The position numbers were made by a program, and so were the translations under genes. From NCBI GenBank assembly GCA_031308135.1, contig JAHLJT010003656.1, positions 53,031,827-53,095,826 on the forward strand: DNA of 64,000 bases, written 5' to 3'. This stretch comes from Acheta domesticus (lineage: Eukaryota; Arthropoda; Insecta; Orthoptera; Gryllidae). Below the pieces are notes generated by a model, which saw nothing but the letters and a program-made list of their open reading frames with translations, ran no database searches and was not told where the DNA came from. Shown here piece by piece: positions 58,091-64,000 of this stretch (position 1 is the stretch's first letter; each line of letters starts with the position of its first letter).

Positions 58091-59500
58091 TCTTAAGCGC
58101 GAGACAGTAAGAATATTAATGATTATTTTATTTATTTTCATTCAAATTAACTCATTAGGATATACGACTTTTTATTTAAAATGTTTGATATTTTAACATC
58201 TGGCTCGTTTTAATTACATTGAAGTTGAATAAACAGAATTTTAGACATGTAAACGTACATTTGAAATAAGGACTATTCACCCCAAACTTTTTTCGTTAGT
58301 GATTAGTAACTAGTAAATATTTTTAAAAACACACGTTATATTTAAAATAGCATGATCATTCAAAAGTTTTGAAAAAGACACATTTCAACCGTATGACATC
58401 TTACAAATCGTTAACACACTTTTGGAATAATTACACGGACAGAACTTGTTTCTCTGAGATCGCTGCTTCTATGCACATCGTTATTTTGGTGTAACCTTGA
58501 AGAAAATCGTTGTGCGTGGCGCTTTTAAATCCATTTGCTAATTAAAGAAGTCGCTCGTTACAACGTCCAGCCACCTAAATTTTATGTAACGACGTCTTTT
58601 GCAAACAAAGTACATAAAAATATAATGATACATTTCAGGGATTTGTTTAAAGTGGATGTTCTCTCTCTCTGCTCGGAAGATGAAATATTATGTTTGCCTT
58701 GGTACCGGAAGTGGTCTTTCACGAGCGATGCTATCGCGTATTATGGGGCGTTTTTCACCTGCCGCGGGGGAAACAGCGTTGGAGCACACAGGGAAATGTG
58801 GGGGCTGTAAAGTTGTTAGGACAAGAAGCTCAAAATTTTTGCAGAATTCCTGCAAAACATCAGGAAAACCTGAGCACAATTATACTCCAATATTAGCCTC
58901 ATGTCCAGGTAACTCTTTATTACGAGTATTACGAGTAGTTTTAAGATTCTGCTCCAAGTATTGCAAAAAACATAAAAGAATTAATTATTCGAATGTTGGT
59001 ACTAATAACTGCAAAATTACGAAACTATGTTTAGATTAAATGGACATTTCAAAAATGGAAGATGGTTAATAAAAATATGATAATTTATCATTTATTTATT
59101 TGTTTATTTATTTATTGTACTAACTACTCTCGCTATATTAAATAACTTACAATTTGGTTTAGAAAATTTCACAGGTGTGAGTTTCACTGGTTTATATTTT
59201 AACCTATTTATAAGACAAAAATCACACAGATTACAATTCTGTTGTTTGTAATTATTTATTCACAAAACTTCAGCCAGAGCCTTTATTTTCTTGTTTCACG
59301 AATAAAATAATACTTTCAAGGGTTTTGACTTCATTTGCAATAGTGCTCGTATTCAATCTTTAACTTGCACTCTGTAGTATCATATTGCCTGTCCAGTCCC
59401 GTTCGCACTAGCCTTTTTATACCGAGCAGAAAAAAATTCCTACACAGTATTTGAGTAATTGCGAATGTGTGCGTGTATGTGTTTGTGTGTAAGTGCGCGT
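58091..59500. other. unassigned A+T-rich region
   Basis: No gene recognised. Overlapping ORFs at 58535-59039 (up to 127 codons) have no motif. A TTTA repeat is at about 59092-59118. Confidence 0.35.
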
Positions 59501-59745
59501 GGGAATCCGTCACTCACGGTTAGACCTCTTCCCATGCACCAATCGAACATAGGTGTCATTCGACGCGTCTTGGTCTCCTGGTGGGTAACTGATAATTTGT
59601 TTTCGAATCCTGCCAGAAAATTCTAAGAAACTTCCAAAAACGTGTTTTTACGTGTTTTAGCTCTGCAATCTTAGTCAGTAGACGGAGAATTAAACCAATA
59701 CCACCTATATAGATCTATGTAGGTGGCGTTGATTAAACCCCAGTA
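59501..59745 (-). repeat. FAM-B repeat with 26-bp palindrome, inverted copy
   Basis: The reverse-complement match of 18780-19060: CACTCACGGTTAGACC, GGTGTCATTCGACGCGTC and the palindrome CCACCTATATAGATCTATGT plus AGGTGG (59701-59726). Arms differ by one base pair between the copies. Confidence 0.65.
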
Positions 59746-60554
59746 CACAGATGCAATTGTCGCTCCACGACACCATAATTTTCTTCTATGAAAATGACAA
59801 CACTTATTGCTCTGAAACATGAGAAACACGCTGCAGAACTGGAAATAGTGATGCTGCTTTGAACATAATAAGGGAAGGGTTTTATATTTTTAATAATAAA
59901 TTAGGAAACACCTTCGTACGGTATTACCTTGAAATTTATTAAATTTGAAGAACGCCAAGTGAACACGGAGAAAACCAGAACTGTGAGTAATGATAGAGAA
60001 CGGAAGAACATGCATAATCGACTTTGCACATTTACGTCCTTAAGCGTGCAAATCAAATGTAATTGTAGAAAATTTTATGACAGAATTTCCGTACATATAT
60101 TGAGAACAGCTGACAGGTGATCTTTTATGTGAATTTTTGTACATTTTAGCAAAAAGCGTACAAAGGGTAGGAGTACTAAATTGTAACTTAAAAAGTATTT
60201 TATTAATTTTCTTGCAGAAAGTACATATCACAGTAAATAAAACTATACATATGTATTTAGAGACTTAAATATAAAACTTAGAGACTGTATTTAAAGACTT
60301 AAATACAGACTTTTAAGACTGTATTTAGAGACTTAAATATACTACACTTAAATATAAACTTACATGCTATTATAAAGGAGAGGAATTCCCGGAGGTCCTC
60401 AGTCGGGATCGAAATCTACAAATTTCTTTATAATATGTAGTATAGAAATGTTTTTTTATTCTTGTTTGGAAAGTGGGGTTTTGAGCCAGTTTGAAGGGTG
60501 AAAGGGCTGGTATGTGAGATATGTTGTAATAAAAGTTGAGGCGAATCCTAATTC
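59746..60554. other. unassigned region with 35-bp minisatellite
   Basis: No gene seen. 60252-60355 holds three units of 34-35 bp starting GTATTTA(A/G)AGACTTAAATA (60252, 60287 and 60321). The remaining sequence is A+T-rich. Confidence 0.5.
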
Positions 60555-60607
60555 AGATTTTCCGTAGCATCACAAAACTTTCTCTATACTACGTATATTA
60601 CTCCATA
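60555..60607 (-). repeat. FAM-A terminal fragment
   Basis: CACAAAACTTTCTCTATACTACGTATATTACTCC matches the inverted terminus of FAM-A at 16470-16505, with the far end cut off where the R2-like remnant begins. Confidence 0.6.
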
Positions 60608-60609
60608 TT

Positions 60610-61620
60610 TTAATTGACGGAAGGCCCAACCGGCAACTAGAAGAACATGACAAAACAGAATACCTAGGACGACCGGTAGGTTTTAGACTGCTGAGGGACT
60701 GGGGGTGGATGCGTGAACAGGATGCCATCGCAGACCAAGTCGCCAACTCAAAATTATTTGACTGGCTGAAAATGGAGGAGCTCCTCCAGTTTGTCCTGCC
60801 TGCTATGGTCTTCCCTCTCCGAATGGGCAGGTACTAAAAAAAACAACTTGACGCTATGGACCTAGCCCTCAGAGCGCACACAAAGCAAGTCCTGTCCCTA
60901 CCGGAGAGGGCATCTATCTCCTTCCTGTATGCGAGCCGCAAAGATGGGGGCATCGTAGGTCTGCTTTGCATGAAAGAAGAAGCTGATTTCTGGGTCACAG
61001 TCTCTGCATTCAAGATTTTAACCAGTGCAGACCCGCACATTAAGGCCGCAGCGAACGCCGGTCTGCAAGAGGAGGCAGCTGCCTTGAAGATGTCCCCTCT
61101 CCCGAGACCACAAAAAGATATTTAAATGGTGCGGCAGTCACTCGCAAGCTAGGGCCACCCACATTCTGGGCGAGAGCTAGGGCGGTGGCAAGGAGGCTTA
61201 GAAGAACATGGGGGATAGAAGATAGGGAAGGTGAAATCACCCCCTCCATCTCCCTCCCCCTCCTTCCCCCTTCCGCCTCATATGGAGAAGGAGCGGATCA
61301 CTGTGGACGCCCCCGTGGACGACGAGGATGCTCCACAACAATCCGGAGCCAACGCCTCGGAGCAGACCGAGCAGAGGGGCACCCAGCCCTCTGGCAAGAG
61401 ACCCCTCGCTACCTCCCAGGGGCGGACCGCTACGGAGGAAGAGCAGCGCGACACCGCAACGGGGGCGGAGGATCAAGACATCATCTCCCTGGGGCCGAGA
61501 GACCGCTCCTCCTTGGTGAGGCGCTTACGAGAAAGTTTCCACAGGGCGCACTCACTGAGGTGAGTCGACCCAGGGGATATACACTGGCGCGCTACAAGGG
61601 GTAGGGAAGGAGTCCACGTA
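60610..61620 (+). pseudogene. R2-group-like LINE remnant, post-polymerase region
   Basis: The plus strand reads KTEYLGRPVGFRLL, then about 70 residues, then ALRAHTKQVLSLPERASISF and LYASRKDGGIVGL. This is the thumb-like region after the reverse transcriptase in R2-type LINEs: a YLG, then a helix leading to LP, then a DGG(L/I) motif. An in-frame TAA at about 60836-60838 and a second stop near 61123 break it. A further open, GC-richer stretch runs to 61604, with Pro-rich and acidic parts but no known domain. No endonuclease is seen. The clade (R2, NeSL, Hero or Utopia) cannot be decided here. Confidence 0.5.
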
Positions 61621-62533
61621 CTTTCTAAGAACGGGAACCAACATGAGGATACCTGTATATAAGTTTCTGTTCTCGCCGAGACGGAACTCCTACCCGGCCC
61701 TTAACCACTGCCCCGGCGCGTAGTCTAACTTTTGCCGGAGAAAATGCGTGCACCCAAACGACGACCTTTCTTCATCAGCCATTAAACTTTCAAAGTGTTA
61801 ATACTTCATCAGATTTATAATTTGTGTGTATTTAATGTATTCAAAGACACTCTCCATTCTTATTCAGAGACTTGACAAACTGTTTTACAACAAGCTTGAT
61901 ATGGAGTTGTGACAAAATATTTTCAAGATTAACGAAACTTCTCGACATTTTTATCTCCGAGATTCAAAGTATTTCTGATTAACCAATCTCTTTTGACCCA
62001 GTGCAATTCACGAGCACTACTAATCCATTCACACAGAAAGCAGGGGAACTTAGTAAATCCTTGTGGAAGTCCCAACAATATTCCAATAACTTTCAAGTTT
62101 TCGCAAAGAACCCATTGGTGTTCTTCGTAATTAATTTTTTAAAGAGTTCTTCCATATTTTCTTATGTTTATTTTAAAGGAACAGAAAGGGCTACTGGTAC
62201 TAAGGCATATTGATTTCCATTATGATGCAGAACAGCTTTGAGGTTGCATTGTGAAGAATCTATAAACAACCTCCATTGACCCAGGGGAACCCCCCCACAT
62301 ACCTTATTCCAAATTTTGAGAGTACATCATGAATGTTGTTGTAGAATACAACAGATCCTCTATCGTGAAATAATCAAGGAACTTTTCTTCTTTTTCAATG
62401 CCAATAAAACGTGCCTGGAACGAGCATATCTTTCTATTGCAACTCTGAGCCTAAAACTTGCTCCGACTCCTCTGTGGGGCCTTCATCTTGCACTAAGTCA
62501 TTAAGTTATTCTTAATTAAATGATTGGAGTCTT
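61621..62533. other. unassigned region
   Basis: A+T-rich with short ORFs (62-70 codons) lacking motifs. No repeat recognised. Confidence 0.35.
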
Positions 62534-63018
62534 CTATCTTTTTGGGGGGAAATCAGTAACGTCCATGTCAGTGGTACAGCAGTCTGAATAATCTGAAGAT
62601 GATGTAGATGGTAGATCATGTGGTGGTTTAGGACCAACCAAAAGAATGCCAGGACCATCTGGCACGGGTCTAATGGCTAACGGAATATTTAGGTAAACTA
62701 TTTCTTTCCTACTTTTCTTATAATGTCCGCACATTTTCACCGTGCAAAAGTAACAGTCGTTTACATGAACTTCTGTTTTCTACTCAACATTGAAATACCA
62801 AAAACCACACCATCGATACCATTGTCTCAAACCTGCATCACAAGAGTGACAAACACTTTGTGCTGAAGATTTATCTTGATCTCCTAACTTAATGCCAAAG
62901 TAAGCGTGACGTTTTCCTTTCAATCGAGGTGTTTTTTCCTTGCACGTTTTAGCGTAAATGAGCCACATATACAACAAAAATAGTTCGGATCACTTTCACA
63001 TCTTGATGCACTCGCCAT
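62534..63018 (-). pseudogene. cysteine-rich multicopy arthropod protein, broken copy
   Basis: From ATG (63018-63016) the minus strand reads MASASRCESDPNYFCCICGS, then FTLKRARKK. It shifts frame near 62930 into YFGIKLGDQDKSSAQSVCHSC and DAGLRQW, then meets an in-frame TAG at 62782-62780. It continues in the same frame with DCYFCTVKMCGHY, PLAIRPVPDGPGILLVGPKP and an acidic Ser-rich segment. The order of the Cys-x2-Cys pairs, the LGDQDK string and the IRPVP segment match a multicopy protein of unknown function that I recall from many arthropod genomes, often near transposons. The Cys pairs suggest zinc binding. One frameshift and one stop make this copy non-functional. Confidence 0.55.
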
Positions 63019-63640
63019 TCTTTGAAACACGTTTCACACCAATTAGATGCATGTTTACTGCGTTTGCCACAACAGTGCTTCCTAAATGCCACAGAAGAAC
63101 TAACTGAAACTGGGGTCAGATAACGATCAATTTATCTTCAAACAGTACCGACTGGTTTCTATATAACGATACGTAAGTTATTGTAGTGTATTGCCAGTAT
63201 TCGTTTGAAATTTAGTCAATCGTAAATTCGCAAAAATTGTGGGCAATGTCAAGAAACTGAATCTACACATACAATCAGGTTGCAACACCGATTCTTGGTC
63301 ATTCTGCTTCTAAACAAAAGCAGCAAATCGTCTCAGCCCTGTTAGGTATGACATAGCGCGTTCTACTTTGAAATACGAAAAACCGAAAATTTTGCAAAAA
63401 GTGTACGCGATAGAAAAAAACTAAAATTACGTATGAAATTAAAATGAAAAACTGATTCGTAATTGCCCATTTTCATGAAAAGCGGCAAATCGTCGCAGCT
63501 CTGTGTATTGAATATGCATTTGCTGTCGGTTACTCGAATTTTTAATACCACTTACAGGGCGAACAAGTTAGGTTACAGTCGACTATTTTCTAATATAATT
63601 CTCAAGCCGATTCTCGCCAAGTGGTGCCACTTGTGTGTTT
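63019..63640. other. unassigned A+T-rich region
   Basis: No gene or repeat recognised. Two strings with AAGCAGCAAATCGTC (about 63318) and AAGCGGCAAATCGTC (about 63480) show a weak local duplication. Confidence 0.4.
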
Positions 63641-64000
63641 ACCGGTAGGGCATAAAAAACAACTCGACGTAACGCCAACGTCATCGTCCAGGGAAGTGGC
63701 ACCCAATGACGTGGGGGTTGTAGCAACGTCTCAGTCATCAGCCCCCCTCCTCCAACCGCTACGTCATCGTGGCGTAATGAAATGACTCAAGCGCAGGAAG
63801 GGAGCGAGGTTGCGACCTGCGGCGGAAGCAAATCGTTACATATTCAAACGCGTGGCAGCCCCCGCCGCCGCCGCCGCTCTCGCCTCCTACTCCTCCGCCT
63901 CCACCAAGTTCTCCGCCTCCGCGTCCACCGCCATTGCGCCATCACCGCCACTTCCGATGTAAGAACTGGCCAGGTCCCTCAACTCTTTCCATTCCCACGT
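63641..64000. promoter_or_regulatory. GC island with CRE/AP-1-like site cluster
   Basis: The window ends in a CpG- and CCG-rich segment. Within 130 bp lie ACGTCA (63678-63683), TGACGTGG (63707-63714), ACGTCATC (63761-63768) and TGACTCA (63783-63789). These are matches to CREB/ATF and AP-1 half or full sites. GCCGCCGCC and CTCCGCCTCC runs follow. This looks like a promoter-proximal island of a gene beyond the right edge, but no exon is visible. Confidence 0.4.

Noticed and set aside
61185..61604. Independent gene of 110-139 codons
   Set aside because: It continues the R2-like remnant upstream, overlaps in three frames and lacks a recognisable domain.

Overview
This window looks like a piece of a large, A+T-rich, transposon-packed arthropod genome, most likely an insect. 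A cockroach- or termite-like polyneopteran is only my guess. The reasons are interspersed tRNA-derived SINEs, LINEs of the R4/Dong, Jockey, I-like and R2-like types, hAT elements, an LTR element whose primer site fits insect tRNA-Lys(CUU), CpG-island-like GC islands, and exons with GT/AG borders. There is no sign of bacterial organisation. Host genes are almost absent. The best is one EF-hand exon on the minus strand (34752-35017). A lysine-rich 150-residue ORF at 48414-48866 (-) is a weak candidate.

Layout. 1-2600: fragments of a dispersed modular repeat, here called FAM-A, split by a tRNA-derived SINE. 4120-5230: GC island with an exact 13-bp minisatellite. 6240-7180: a copy of a second SINE family (SINE2) and a second GC island. 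10754-12287: a complete non-autonomous hAT element with a perfect 8-bp target duplication. 12470-18130: a truncated MITE, FAM-A in both orientations inside a 3.2-kb inverted-repeat pair, and a Ulp1-protease-like remnant. 18780-20470: FAM-B (26-bp palindrome), a SINE2 fragment and a 5'-truncated Jockey LINE. 20500-24620: GC island, low-complexity tracts, a broken THAP-domain gene and an LTR-like or promoter-like block. 25262-30440: a cluster of elements resembling the R4/Dong clade, all plus strand and all bordered by TAA/GAA repeats, with an I-like LINE remnant (RNase H) on the minus strand. 31231-31992: a second hAT. 33430-35770: SINEs flanking the EF-hand exon.

37814-46874 is the most informative locus. 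It is a gag-only LTR retrotransposon with LTRs, a tRNA-Lys primer site, a polypurine tract and a 4-bp target duplication. It has been invaded by a TA-flanked MITE, by a LINE 3' end, and by a full-length Dong-like retrotransposon with an uninterrupted 1187-residue ORF (DNA-binding-like N-terminus, reverse transcriptase with YMDD, CCHC knuckle, restriction-like endonuclease). 46990-52610 holds more FAM-A and SINE2. 52883-56880 is a 3,982-bp inverted-repeat element with a perfect 8-bp target duplication and CACGGTG ends. I cannot place it in a superfamily, and it contains a later 665-bp Jockey insertion. 57440-63020 holds FAM-A, FAM-B, an R2-like LINE remnant and a broken copy of a cysteine-rich multicopy arthropod protein. 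63640-64000 begins a GC island with a cluster of CRE/AP-1-like sites, possibly the promoter of a gene beyond the window.

The main story is nested insertion history. TAA repeats act as landing sites for the Dong-like elements, whose own TAA tails then sit next to further copies. Every functional statement here rests on reading motifs by eye, with no database search.
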